Of a stretch of 64,000 nt of DNA, positions 14,801 through 23,122 are shown one piece after another. Every line of letters starts with the position of its first letter. Position 1 is the first letter of the stretch. A model generated the notes under the pieces. The model had not been told where the DNA came from and did no database searches. It was given only the letters and a program-made list of their open reading frames with translations. The DNA comes from an uncultured Lachnospiraceae bacterium (GTDB taxonomy: Bacteria; Bacillota; Clostridia; Lachnospirales; Lachnospiraceae): contig CACXMK010000002.1 in NCBI GenBank assembly GCA_902768735.1, forward strand, positions 1-64,000. The letters are read 5' to 3'. The position numbers and the translations under genes were made by a program.

Positions 14801-14844
14801 ACCACCGCACCGAGAAACGGTTTCTCGGTGCGGTGGTCTTTTTT
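14801..14844 (+). terminator. Terminator of the tRNA array
   Basis: A 17-base perfect stem (ACCACCGCACCGAGAAA and its complement) with loop CGG, followed by CTTTTTT. Very strong; it implies the array is read as one transcript from the left. Confidence 0.95.
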
Positions 14845-14986
14845 ATCATAGTCTTCGCAGAATACCCCGCCTCTTCAGGCGGCGGGATGAATGCGGCTTT
14901 TGGTGTGTTCCCCTTCACCCTTCACTCTTCGCCACCTTCGTCGTTTCCGGGCCTGATGAAAAATGTTGATACATAAGAACATGTGT

Positions 14987-15015
14987 TTGCGAACGTGCGT
15001 TCCGCATGGTATAAT
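14987..15015 (+). promoter_or_regulatory. Sigma-A-type promoter of the tnpB remnant
   Basis: TTGCGA (14987-14992), a 17-base spacer, then TATAAT (15010-15015). Confidence 0.6.
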
Positions 15016-15086
15016 AAAAATACAGAAGGCAACTGCCTGCAGTATCTCACGAACAGGAGTGGAACGGAAGGAAAGAGGCGGCAAAT

Positions 15087-15305
15087 ATGTACCATGTCGA
15101 ATGCATTGACATCCATAAAGCGGATAAGATGTACCTGTACATCGACAGGGCATGCCTGTGCGCCAACAACATGTACAACGTCGCGAACTTCCATATCCGC
15201 AACCATTGTACGGTAAAGCCGATGACCCACAGGTATATCCTGCGTGCAAGCCAGGCAGGAAACAAAACTAATAATAACAGAAGTAATCCCGGTCAAACGG
15301 GGTAG
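15087..15305 (+). pseudogene. TnpB (IS200/IS605 RNA-guided endonuclease) N-terminal remnant
   Basis: 72 codons. The HKADKMYLYIDRACLCANNM and YNVANFHIRN segment matches the TnpB N-terminus, where a conserved NLYN is followed by the first helix. The RuvC and zinc-finger regions, over 80% of the protein, are gone and the frame ends in unrelated residues. It cannot be a nuclease, but the promoter, the left hairpin and the right end are retained. Confidence 0.75.
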
Positions 15306-15461
15306 CGGGCATGTGTCTGCCATGTGACCGCGTAAGCGGCACGAAGCTCCTGCCTCTAAGCGTATGCGTAGGCAGTGGGTAGTTCACACTGTATGGAGAA
15401 TCGGCGGAAACCGATTTCTCCAGGCACAGATTGATAACAAATATGCTGAGGTGAACTGTAA

Positions 15462-16229
15462 ATGAGAATAATCATTTCTCCGGCGAAGCAGATGCGGGTG
15501 GACACGGATACCTTCACCTGCAAGGAACAGCCGGTATTTTTAGATAGGACGCAAACCCTGCTGGAATGGCTCAGGGGCCTCTCCTATGACGAGCTGAAAA
15601 AGCTTTGGGGCACAGGGGATAAGATCACACAGCAAAACGCGGAGCGGGTCGCGCAGATGGACCTTGGGAAAAACCTGTCGCCCGCGATCCTTGCGTACGA
15701 TGGCATACAGTATACCTACATGGCGCCGGCGGTCTTTGAGGACGGCCAGTATGACTATGTGCAGGAACACCTTCGGATCCTCTCCGGCTTTTATGGTGTT
15801 GTGAAACCGATGGACGGCGTGGTTCCGTACCGGCTGGAGATGCAGGCTAAAGCAGCGGTCGCCGGGCATAAGAACCTGTATGATTTCTGGGGAGACGCCC
15901 TGTATCGGGAAGTGATGGACGACAGCCGCGTACTGATCAACCTGGCATCTAAGGAGTACTCGAAGTGCGTGGAAAAGTATCTTCAGGCAGGGGACAGATA
16001 TATTACCTGCGTTTTCGGTGAGCTTGAAAACGGGAAGGTCGTCCAGAAAGGCGTGTATGTGAAGATGGCCAGGGGCGAGATGGTGCGCTACATGGCAGGG
16101 ATCCACGCGGAAGAGCCGGAGCAATTGAAGGAGTTCAGTTGGAGCGGGTACCGGTTCGATGCCGACCGCTCTTCGGATCAGGAATATATCTTTATACGTA
16201 CGGAGATACCGGGAAAGAGTGAGAAATGA
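15462..16229 (+). CDS. yaaA: YaaA peroxide-stress protein (UPF0246)
   Basis: 255 residues. MRIIISPAKQM, the conserved N-terminus, then LYDFWGDAL, LINLASKEYSK and a late FGYRF-like segment are all YaaA hallmarks. E. coli YaaA limits free iron during hydrogen peroxide stress and binds DNA. Cytoplasmic. The ribosome site is AGGTGA. First of a three-gene operon: it overlaps sfsA by 4 bases. A DNA glycosylase for oxidised bases in the same operon fits an oxidative-damage theme. Confidence 0.95.
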   Translation: MRIIISPAKQMRVDTDTFTCKEQPVFLDRTQTLLEWLRGLSYDELKKLWGTGDKITQQNAERVAQMDLGKNLSPAILAYDGIQYTYMAPAVFEDGQYDYVQEHLRILSGFYGVVKPMDGVVPYRLEMQAKAAVAGHKNLYDFWGDALYREVMDDSRVLINLASKEYSKCVEKYLQAGDRYITCVFGELENGKVVQKGVYVKMARGEMVRYMAGIHAEEPEQLKEFSWSGYRFDADRSSDQEYIFIRTEIPGKSEK

Positions 16230-16960
16230 CAGGGTCGGAACGGAGCATCTACTATGAAAATACGGTCTCCGGGCTGTTTGTGCGAAGAGTCAACCGCTTT
16301 GTCGCAGAGGTAGAGATCGATGGCAAAACAGAGAGAGTCCATGTGAAAAACACAGGGCGCCTGCGGGAGCTGTTGGTTCCGGATGCGAAGGTCACCCTTC
16401 AAAGGGCAGCTGTACCGGGGAGGAAGACCGCATATGACCTGATCTCTGTGTACAAGACGGGATTAGAATGGGTGAACATCGACAGCCTGGCGCCGAATGA
16501 ACTGATGAAGCTGTATCTTCGGAGTCAGGATTACGATGTGGTCAGGCCGGAATATACCTATGGTGATTCCAGATTCGACTTTTACATGGAGCGGCAGGGA
16601 GAAAAGTACCTGACAGAAGTGAAAGGGTGCACGCTGGCGGTAGATCTGGAGAAGGGGATCGGATCGTTTCCGGATGCCCCGACCGAGAGAGGCGTAAAGC
16701 ATCTGGAGGAATTGGCGGCCGCTGCGCAAGCAGGCTATCACTGTGCGATCGCCTTTGTCATTCAGATGAACGGGATCTATACCGTGCTCCCGAATGATGA
16801 GACACAGCCGGAGTTCGGGCAGGCACTTATGCGCGCCGTGGAGGCGGGCGTGCAGGTAGTGTATTACAGCTGCCTTGTGGAGGCGGACAGGATCAGGATC
16901 CTGGGTGTGACTAGGGGCACTGAGAACCATACGAAAAATGGAAAACATGAGGTTAAGTGA
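16226..16960 (+). CDS. sfsA: SfsA family DNA/RNA nuclease
   Basis: 244 residues. FVRRVNRFVAEVEIDG near the N-terminus, VKNTGRLRELL, DSRFDFY and TEVKGCTL are the conserved SfsA blocks; the last two include acidic and Lys residues of a PD-(D/E)xK-like nuclease core. The family was first linked to sugar-fermentation stimulation and later to nuclease activity. The ATGA overlap with yaaA indicates coupling. Length is normal. Confidence 0.95.
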   Translation: MTGSERSIYYENTVSGLFVRRVNRFVAEVEIDGKTERVHVKNTGRLRELLVPDAKVTLQRAAVPGRKTAYDLISVYKTGLEWVNIDSLAPNELMKLYLRSQDYDVVRPEYTYGDSRFDFYMERQGEKYLTEVKGCTLAVDLEKGIGSFPDAPTERGVKHLEELAAAAQAGYHCAIAFVIQMNGIYTVLPNDETQPEFGQALMRAVEAGVQVVYYSCLVEADRIRILGVTRGTENHTKNGKHEVK

Positions 16961-16963
16961 AGC

Positions 16964-17794
16964 GTGATCATTCAAATTGAAGATGATTTCGATCTGGACA
17001 GGATCGCAGAGAGCGGGCAGTGCTTCCGCTGGGAGAAAGTTGAAGAGAGCACATACCGGATCATTGCAGGGAAATCGTGCCTCTATATAACCGCCTTAGG
17101 AGAAGGCAGATTTGAACTGGATTGTTCAGAGGCAGAGTTTGAAAATTTCTGGCAGGACTATTTTGACCTGAAAGAAAACTACCGGGAGATCCGGGAAAGG
17201 ATCGATCCCGGATTAGATCCGTTTCTATGGCAGGCGGCAGAGCATGAAAAGGGAATCCGGATCCTGCGGCAGGACCCGTGGGAAATGCTCATCTCCTTTA
17301 TCATTTCGCAGAACAAAAATATCCCTGCGATCTGCCGGTCGGTGGAACTGCTTGCGGAGAGCTGCGGCGAGAAGAGAACGGACAGCAGAGGCCGGGTCTA
17401 TTATGCATTTCCTGAACCAAAGGCTGTCGCGGCGCTTGCCGGGGAAGACCTTAAGGAATGCAAACTGGGATACCGGTGTAAATATGTGCGGGCTGCCGCA
17501 GGGGATGTTGTCGAAGGAAGGATCGATCTTGAGCAGCTGGCCGGGGCGGAGGAAGAGCGTACTATTAAGGCGCTGACCGGAATTTTCGGTGTCGGTGTCA
17601 AAGTCGCCAACTGCGTATCCCTGTTCGGGCTGCATCATGTGGACGCCTTTCCGATCGATGTGTGGATCAGGAGGATCCTGGAGACGGAGTATCCGAACGG
17701 ATATCCGTTTGAGCGCTACTCCCCGTACAACGGGATCTGCCAGCAGTATATGTTTGCCTGGTACAGACACCGCACAGACGAAAAGACTTCGTAG
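16964..17794 (+). CDS. ogg: 8-oxoguanine DNA glycosylase, OGG1 type
   Basis: 276 residues from a GTG start with GAGG upstream. SGQCFRWEKVEE near residue 20 is the OGG1 N-terminal signature; a helix-hairpin-helix follows late in the protein, with GVGVKVANC carrying the catalytic Lys and DAFPIDVWIRR the catalytic Asp. It removes oxidised guanine and nicks the strand. Some clostridial members are annotated as AlkA-like, but the Lys-Asp pair supports OGG1. Third gene of the yaaA-sfsA-ogg operon. Confidence 0.92.
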   Translation: MIIQIEDDFDLDRIAESGQCFRWEKVEESTYRIIAGKSCLYITALGEGRFELDCSEAEFENFWQDYFDLKENYREIRERIDPGLDPFLWQAAEHEKGIRILRQDPWEMLISFIISQNKNIPAICRSVELLAESCGEKRTDSRGRVYYAFPEPKAVAALAGEDLKECKLGYRCKYVRAAAGDVVEGRIDLEQLAGAEEERTIKALTGIFGVGVKVANCVSLFGLHHVDAFPIDVWIRRILETEYPNGYPFERYSPYNGICQQYMFAWYRHRTDEKTS

Positions 17795-17861
17795 TCTATG
17801 ACACTGCGGTACTATTGAACCAGACAGTACGCAGTGATATCGTAGTATATAACAAACGTCA

Positions 17862-17987
17862 GAGATAAAAACGCAACGTGCATCCGCAAGGATGTGCCAG
17901 AGCCGGTAGGTAGCCCGGCCGTCCTGTCAGTAACAGGGTAAGTAACCTGCCCCTCCGGGTTGTCCGTTCTCTGTCCATAAAGCATCA
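17862..17987 (+). promoter_or_regulatory. yjdF riboswitch (azaaromatic-sensing RNA)
   Basis: The leader of the yjdF-type gene is rich in stems: CATCC-GCAA-GGATG with a GNRA tetraloop, GCCGG...CCGGC, and CCTG...CAGG, followed by a GGAGGG ribosome site. YjdF (DUF2992) genes in Firmicutes are known to be preceded by the yjdF RNA motif, which binds azaaromatic compounds. Assignment rests on the gene partner and these structures; edges are approximate. Confidence 0.75.
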
Positions 17988-18005
17988 TTGAAGGAGGGAT
18001 CATTT

Positions 18006-18440
18006 ATGGACGGAAAGAGCGGCAAGCTGACGGTATTCTTCGAGGATCCGTTCTGGGTGGGTGTATTCGAGTGCGTGTCGGACGGACACCTTTCTGTGTG
18101 TAAGGTGACATTCGGCGCGGAACCCAAGGACTACGACGTGTTGGAACTTGTTCTCGACCATTACTATGAGCTGAAGTTCAGTCCGGCTGTGAAAGCCGAG
18201 GTGAAGCAGGTCGCGGATAACCCTAAGCGAAGACAGCGCAATGCGAGAAAGGAGCTGCAGGTGTCCGGCATAGGCACAAAGTCGCAGCAGGCTTTCAAAG
18301 TGCAGCAGGCATTGGAGCTGCAGCGCGAAGAGGCCAAAACAGAGCGCAGGCATAAGAGTCGTGAGCAGAGGGAAGCCGAGAAACAGCGGCAGTTCGAGCT
18401 GAAGCAGCAGAAGCGAAAAGAAAAGCACAGAGGTCATTGA
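18006..18440 (+). CDS. yjdF: YjdF family protein (DUF2992)
   Basis: 144 residues: a beta-rich N-terminal half (KLTVFFEDPFWVGVFECVSD, GHLSVCKVTFGAEPKDYDV) and a highly charged helical tail rich in Arg, Lys, Gln and Glu, exactly the DUF2992 layout. The ATG at 18006 has AAGGAGGG upstream; an earlier in-frame ATG overlaps the ribosome site. Thought to protect against azaaromatic or intercalating compounds, under riboswitch control. Monocistronic. Confidence 0.93.
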   Translation: MDGKSGKLTVFFEDPFWVGVFECVSDGHLSVCKVTFGAEPKDYDVLELVLDHYYELKFSPAVKAEVKQVADNPKRRQRNARKELQVSGIGTKSQQAFKVQQALELQREEAKTERRHKSREQREAEKQRQFELKQQKRKEKHRGH

Positions 18441-18523
18441 GAGTCACAAAACAAACAAAAACACTAAGAAAAAAGGAGAGTGCTGTTTGAGAAAACACAA
18501 CACACCGGAGATTGTGGGCTGAC

Positions 18524-18588
18524 CGGGAGGTTTGCCGACGATCGACAAAACCTCCCGCTGAAAAGCAATTGCAGTCAACAATTTTCAG
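18524..18588 (+). promoter_or_regulatory. Two tandem hairpins in the leader of the acetyltransferase gene
   Basis: CGGGAGGTTT pairs with AAACCTCCCG (18524-18557), then CTGAAAA with TTTTCAG (18558-18588). The second arm touches the AGGAGG ribosome site, so folding could affect translation. No T run, so not a simple terminator. Confidence 0.45.
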
Positions 18589-18599
18589 GAGGAAAAACA

Positions 18600-19226
18600 A
18601 TGAATAAAAATGACTATACGATCCGTTTGGAGAAAAAAGAAGAATACAGGGAAGTGGAAAATCTCGTCAGGGAGTCGTTCTGGAACGTTTACCGTCCGGG
18701 CTGCAGCGAGCACTATGTGATCCATGTGTTACGGGACGATCCGGCGTTCGTGAAAGAACTCGATTTCGTGATGGAAAAAGACGGCCGTCTGATCGGACAG
18801 AATATGTTCATGAAGACCGTCATCGAAGCGGATGATGGAAGGGTTGTCGATGTTTTGACAATGGGGCCGATCGGCATCACACCGGAACTGAAGCGAAAGG
18901 GTTATGGAAGAGCACTGCTTGATTTCTCGTTGGAGAAGGCGGCGGAGCTTGGATATGGCGCAGTCCTGTTCGAGGGAAACATTGGTTTTTACGGAGGGAG
19001 CGGCTTCAACTATGCCAGCCGGTTCGGGATCCGATACCACGACCTGCCGGAAGACGCGGACTCGTCTTTCTTCCTCTGCAGGGAGCTGATCCCGGGATAT
19101 CTTGACGGTATCACCGGGGTATACCAGACTCCGCAGGGGTATTATGTGAAAGACGAGGATGTGGAGGAATTCGACAGAGCTTTTCCGGCAAAGGAGAAGC
19201 TGAAGCTTCCGGGCCAGATCTTCTGA
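18600..19226 (+). CDS. GNAT-family N-acetyltransferase
   Basis: 208 residues. MGPIGITPELKRKGYGRALL is the acetyl-CoA-binding motif A (R/Q-x-x-G-x-G/A) and FEGNIGFYGGSGF is motif B. The N-terminus ENLVRESFWNVYRPG is seen in a Clostridia subgroup predicted to acetylate small molecules. The ATG at 18600 has AGGAGG. Single gene; substrate unknown. Confidence 0.92.
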   Translation: MNKNDYTIRLEKKEEYREVENLVRESFWNVYRPGCSEHYVIHVLRDDPAFVKELDFVMEKDGRLIGQNMFMKTVIEADDGRVVDVLTMGPIGITPELKRKGYGRALLDFSLEKAAELGYGAVLFEGNIGFYGGSGFNYASRFGIRYHDLPEDADSSFFLCRELIPGYLDGITGVYQTPQGYYVKDEDVEEFDRAFPAKEKLKLPGQIF

Positions 19227-19270
19227 TTCTCAGAGGGACGATAGAAATGACGTAATGAAGATGGCGCGGA

Positions 19271-21067
19271 TCACTCAAACTGGCTCGCGTACAGCCTGTA
19301 ATAAGCACCTTTTTTTGACATGAGTTCGCTGTGCGTACCGCGCTCAACGACGTCCCCGTGTTCAATGACGAGGATCTGGTCCGCTCCCCGGATCGTGCTG
19401 AGCCGGTGCGCGATCACGAAGGAAGTGCGCCCGTTCATCAACGAGCGGATCGCTTTCTGCACCTGCCGCTCAGTGGAGGTGTCCACATTGCTGGTGGCTT
19501 CGTCGAGGATCAGCATCTTGGTCCCGTACAGCATTGCCCTCGCGATCGTGAGGAGCTGTTTCTGCCCTTTCGAAATATTGCCCCCGTCTTCCGTGATCAC
19601 GGTCTCATATCCCTGGGGGAGTCTCATGATGTAGTTGTGGATGCGGGCCGCTTTGGCGGCCTGCACCACTTCGTCCATCGTCGCGTTTTCTTTCCCGTAA
19701 GCGATATTCTCAAAGATAGTGCCTCTGAATACCCAGGTGTCCTGCAGGACCATGGCGTAACTGCGGCGAAGGCTCGTTCGCGTATAGTTTTCCTGGGGGA
19801 GACCGTCTACAAGGATCCTTCCTTCCTGTGCGTCATAGAAGCGCATCAGGAGATTGATGACTGTCGTCTTTCCTGCGCCGGTAGGGCCGACCAGAGCGAC
19901 AGTCTGTCCGGGCGCCGCCTCCATGGAGAAATCCCGCAGGACGGTCTTTCCGGGAATATAGCCAAACCTGATGTCCTGTGCCTCGACGTGTCCTTTCGCA
20001 TCCTTAAGTTCCACAGCGCCATAGATGTCCGCCGCCTCCTCCGGCTGGTCGAGCAGGCGGAAGACACGCTCGGAGGCTGCAAGGGCGCTGAAGATCTCGT
20101 TGATGATATTGGAGATCTCGTTGATGGGGCCGGAAAACTTGCGGCTGTAGAGGACAAAGCTGGAGATCTGACCCAGGCCGACAATGTTTTGCATGTACAG
20201 GACCGCCCCGCCCATTCCGATCGCCGCGAGTCCGAAGTTGGAGATCATGCCGATCGTCGGAAACATTGACATACCGAGTCCGTCCGCGTTCCTGTAGCTC
20301 TCGGCGGCTTTTTTGTTGATCGCGCTGAAACGGCGGCAGATCTCGTCTTCATGCGCATATGCGAGGATCGTTTTCTGCCCGGTGAACATCTCTTCCGCAT
20401 AACCGTTCATTTCTCCGTAAGCGGCACTGCGGGCTGCGTAGAGAGGCCTGATCCGGCGGCCCATATAGCGCGTGAACAGGATGGAAACGGGAATCGTGAA
20501 CACCATGCAGAGCACAAGGGGCAGGGAGATCAGACACATCATGATAAAGCTTCCTGCGACAGTGATGAGGCTGGTGATGATCTGGATCACATCAGTGGAG
20601 AGGCTGGTAGACACCACGTCGATATCGTAGGAGACGCGGCTGATGATGTCTCCCGCCTGGTTCCGGTCAAAATAGGAGACGGGAAGTTTCATCAGCTTGT
20701 CGAAGACATCCCGCCGCATATTTCTGGCGGCCCGCTTACCGATCCTTGTCATCCCGAAGGTCACCAGCAGGGACAATACATTGGACATCACATAGGCTGT
20801 CAGCATCAACAGGGCGTAATGACGTACGCGGGCCATGTCCACATGCCCGATCCCCTGTCGGTATCCTTCCTCCGCAGCACCGATCGCTGCGCCGGCAAAA
20901 CGGGGGCCGAACAGATTTCCGATGTTACTGAGCACAGCAAGAAGAAGGAGTCCCAAAATACTCCATCTATAGACCATAAGGTAGGACAGGATGCGGCGCA
21001 GTGCACCCCGGGCGTCCTTCGGCTTTTCTTTTTTTCCTCCTCTGTCACCTTTTCCGGGCATTTCCAA
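19271..21067 (-). CDS. Heterodimeric ABC exporter subunit (canonical Walker B Glu, degenerate signature)
   Basis: 598 residues: six hydrophobic helices of an exporter membrane domain, then an ATPase domain with Walker A GPTGAGKTT, signature ISKGQKQLL (canonical LSGGQ altered) and Walker B MLILDEATS with the catalytic Glu. The partner gene at 21131 has the reverse pattern, so together they form one functional and one degenerate ATP site, as in BmrCD or TM287/288-type multidrug exporters. Second gene of the leftward pair. Confidence 0.92.
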   Translation of the reverse strand: MEMPGKGDRGGKKEKPKDARGALRRILSYLMVYRWSILGLLLLAVLSNIGNLFGPRFAGAAIGAAEEGYRQGIGHVDMARVRHYALLMLTAYVMSNVLSLLVTFGMTRIGKRAARNMRRDVFDKLMKLPVSYFDRNQAGDIISRVSYDIDVVSTSLSTDVIQIITSLITVAGSFIMMCLISLPLVLCMVFTIPVSILFTRYMGRRIRPLYAARSAAYGEMNGYAEEMFTGQKTILAYAHEDEICRRFSAINKKAAESYRNADGLGMSMFPTIGMISNFGLAAIGMGGAVLYMQNIVGLGQISSFVLYSRKFSGPINEISNIINEIFSALAASERVFRLLDQPEEAADIYGAVELKDAKGHVEAQDIRFGYIPGKTVLRDFSMEAAPGQTVALVGPTGAGKTTVINLLMRFYDAQEGRILVDGLPQENYTRTSLRRSYAMVLQDTWVFRGTIFENIAYGKENATMDEVVQAAKAARIHNYIMRLPQGYETVITEDGGNISKGQKQLLTIARAMLYGTKMLILDEATSNVDTSTERQVQKAIRSLMNGRTSFVIAHRLSTIRGADQILVIEHGDVVERGTHSELMSKKGAYYRLYASQFE

Positions 21068-21130
21068 TACCTCTTCAGTAATATCTCTTTAGCAATCTCT
21101 TTTCAGAAATATCTCTTCAGCAATATCGTT
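21068..21130 (-). repeat. Degenerate short tandem repeats between the ABC genes
   Basis: About four to five imperfect units of CTCTTCAGTAATAT / CTCTTCAGCAATAT type fill the gap between the two genes. Confidence 0.6.
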
Positions 21131-22936
21131 TCAGTGTATGGCCTCTCCGATCTGGATCTCACAGATCTCCCTGTAGGGATCGCAGGTCTCTTTGAGCTCT
21201 TTGTGCGTGCCGTATCCGATGATCCGTCCGTTATCCATCACGAGGATCTTGTCCATATTCATAATGCTGGAAACGCGCTGCGCGATCATGATCAAGGTCG
21301 AGTCCCCGTAATTTTTGTTGATCCTCCGGCGCATCTCAGCGTCGGTGCGGTAATCGAGGGAGGAAGTGCTGTCATCCAGGACCAGGATCTGTGGATGCGC
21401 GGCGAGCGCTCTCGCGACCAGAATTCTTTGCTTTTGACCGCCGGAGAGATTGGCGCCTTTAATGGCGGCTTCGTATTCGAGCCCTTCGGGCAGAGCGTCT
21501 ATGAATTCTTTCGCCATGGAAGCCTCCGCGGCGGAAAGAAGATCCGGATCCGGCAGGTGCCTTCCGAAATCAATGTTTTCGCGAAGGGTATCCCTAAACA
21601 GTATGTCATTCTGGAAGACTGTGCCGAATTTCCTGCGGAGGGTATCTTTGTCGTAGTTCCTGACATCTTTTCCGTCCACGGTGACCGTGCCGCTGTCGGC
21701 GTCATAGAAGCCCATGAGCAGGTTGATGACCGTCGTCTTGCCGCAGCCGGTCGGACCGATAATACCGAGGCTTTCTCCGCGTCCAAGGGAGAAGGAGATG
21801 TCCTCGAGCGCTTTCTCACGCTCTTCTCCTGCAAAACCGGTGGTCTCGTCACTGCCTTCACCGTAGGAGAAGTCCACGTGGTCAAAGACGATCACAGGAG
21901 GCGCGGACTCTGCTTTGGCAGTTGCTTCGGACACCGCCCCGATCGACGTTTCGGAACCGGTATTTCCGGACGTCTCATGTGCCGGTGATCCTTCCTCCTC
22001 CGTCTCGAGAACCTGCGCGATGCGGTCCGCGCTGGCGCTCGCTTTACTCAGGGAGGTGAAGATCCGGCTAAGGCCCATGACGCCCATCGCGATCATATTG
22101 AAGTAAGTGAGGAATGCAAGGATCACGCCCGGCTGCGTCTGCCCGCTGTTGACACGGGCCGCGCCGAGAAGAACGACGCACGTAAGGCCGATATTGAGGA
22201 ACAGCTGCATCAGAGGTCCCGGAACAGCCATCAGAGTCGCCGCCGCGGTGTCGCGGGAGGTCAGCTCGCGGTTGGCTTCATTGAACCGGCCGCGCTCGAA
22301 ATCCTCTTTGCTCAGCGCCTTGACGACACGGATCCCTGTAATGTTTTCCCGCATGATCCGAACCACTGCATCGAGCTTATTCTGAACCGTGTTGTACATG
22401 GGGATTCCCTTGGAAGAGATCAAAAGGATCAGAAGGATCAGGATCGGCAGCATGACCACGAGGACGAGCGCAAGCTGCACATCCATGAGGAGCGATACAA
22501 TGACGCCGCCGATCAGCATGATCGGGGCGCGCACACAGAGACTCTGCATCTGCTGCACAGCGCTCTGCACGTTATAACTGTCGGAAGTCATTCGGGAAAT
22601 AAGCGAAGGAAGTGAGAAGGCGTCGAACCGGGGACCGGAGAGATTGATCGTCTTTTCAAACAGTGCCTGTCTGATCTCGTAGCTGATGATGTGCGCGTTG
22701 TACACAGCCTTGCGGTTTGCCATTACATTAAAAGCGCGGCAAAACACAGCCGCCGCGAACATGGCGGCGCCCCAGAGAAAGACCATCGTAAGGTTCCCGG
22801 ACGGAACCACAAAGTCAATGATATGTTCGAGGATGTACGGCAAAAGGAGCTCGGAAAGTGTTCCGACGAGCTTGATGAAGATGGCTAAGGCGATCGCTCC
22901 TTTATATCTGCCCATGGATCTGAAGATCAGTTTCAT
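21131..22936 (-). CDS. Heterodimeric ABC exporter subunit (canonical signature, Asp in place of catalytic Glu)
   Basis: 601 residues with an exporter membrane domain and an ATPase domain: Walker A GPTGCGKTT, signature LSGGQKQRI, Walker B ILVLDDSTS, where Asp replaces the catalytic Glu. It complements the subunit at 19271. A Thr/Glu-rich insertion of about 40 residues (near HETSGNTGSETS) separates the two domains. Transported compound unknown; multidrug or lipid-like substrates are typical. First gene of the pair, divergent from the GH3 gene. Confidence 0.92.
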   Translation of the reverse strand: MKLIFRSMGRYKGAIALAIFIKLVGTLSELLLPYILEHIIDFVVPSGNLTMVFLWGAAMFAAAVFCRAFNVMANRKAVYNAHIISYEIRQALFEKTINLSGPRFDAFSLPSLISRMTSDSYNVQSAVQQMQSLCVRAPIMLIGGVIVSLLMDVQLALVLVVMLPILILLILLISSKGIPMYNTVQNKLDAVVRIMRENITGIRVVKALSKEDFERGRFNEANRELTSRDTAAATLMAVPGPLMQLFLNIGLTCVVLLGAARVNSGQTQPGVILAFLTYFNMIAMGVMGLSRIFTSLSKASASADRIAQVLETEEEGSPAHETSGNTGSETSIGAVSEATAKAESAPPVIVFDHVDFSYGEGSDETTGFAGEEREKALEDISFSLGRGESLGIIGPTGCGKTTVINLLMGFYDADSGTVTVDGKDVRNYDKDTLRRKFGTVFQNDILFRDTLRENIDFGRHLPDPDLLSAAEASMAKEFIDALPEGLEYEAAIKGANLSGGQKQRILVARALAAHPQILVLDDSTSSLDYRTDAEMRRRINKNYGDSTLIMIAQRVSSIMNMDKILVMDNGRIIGYGTHKELKETCDPYREICEIQIGEAIH

Positions 22937-23018
22937 TTTGCCCTGGCCTTTATGATGAGAGCATGTTGCGGATACATAAGTAGTATAAACAAAATAGAAA
23001 AGATTTGAAAGGTAACGG

Positions 23019-23030
23019 TGATACGTATCA
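23019..23030. promoter_or_regulatory. Perfect 12-bp palindrome in the divergent promoter region
   Basis: TGATACGTATCA lies between the ABC exporter and the GH3 gene. Its size and position suit a repressor site. The regulator is not in the window. Confidence 0.5.
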
Positions 23031-23122
23031 TTTTTATCAGATTCTATGCGGCAAACAGTTTTTTTGCTATTATTATATTGGTTCTGTAACGGCTGTAGCG
23101 CTTGCTCTTAAAAGGAGGATCA

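Larger units (their letters stand above)
14850..15392 (+). mobile_element. IS200/IS605-type element remnant with deleted tnpB
   Basis: The left part has a CCGCC-TCTTCA-GGCGG hairpin in a context (read on the minus strand: TTCATCCC...GGGGTATTCTGC) typical of IS200/IS605 ends. A consensus-like promoter and a truncated TnpB frame follow. The right end, GAAGCTCCTGCCTCTAAGCG through AGTGGGTAGTTCAC, is the familiar 3' end of IS1341-type elements, which also forms the omega-RNA scaffold. No tnpA is present. Confidence 0.75.
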
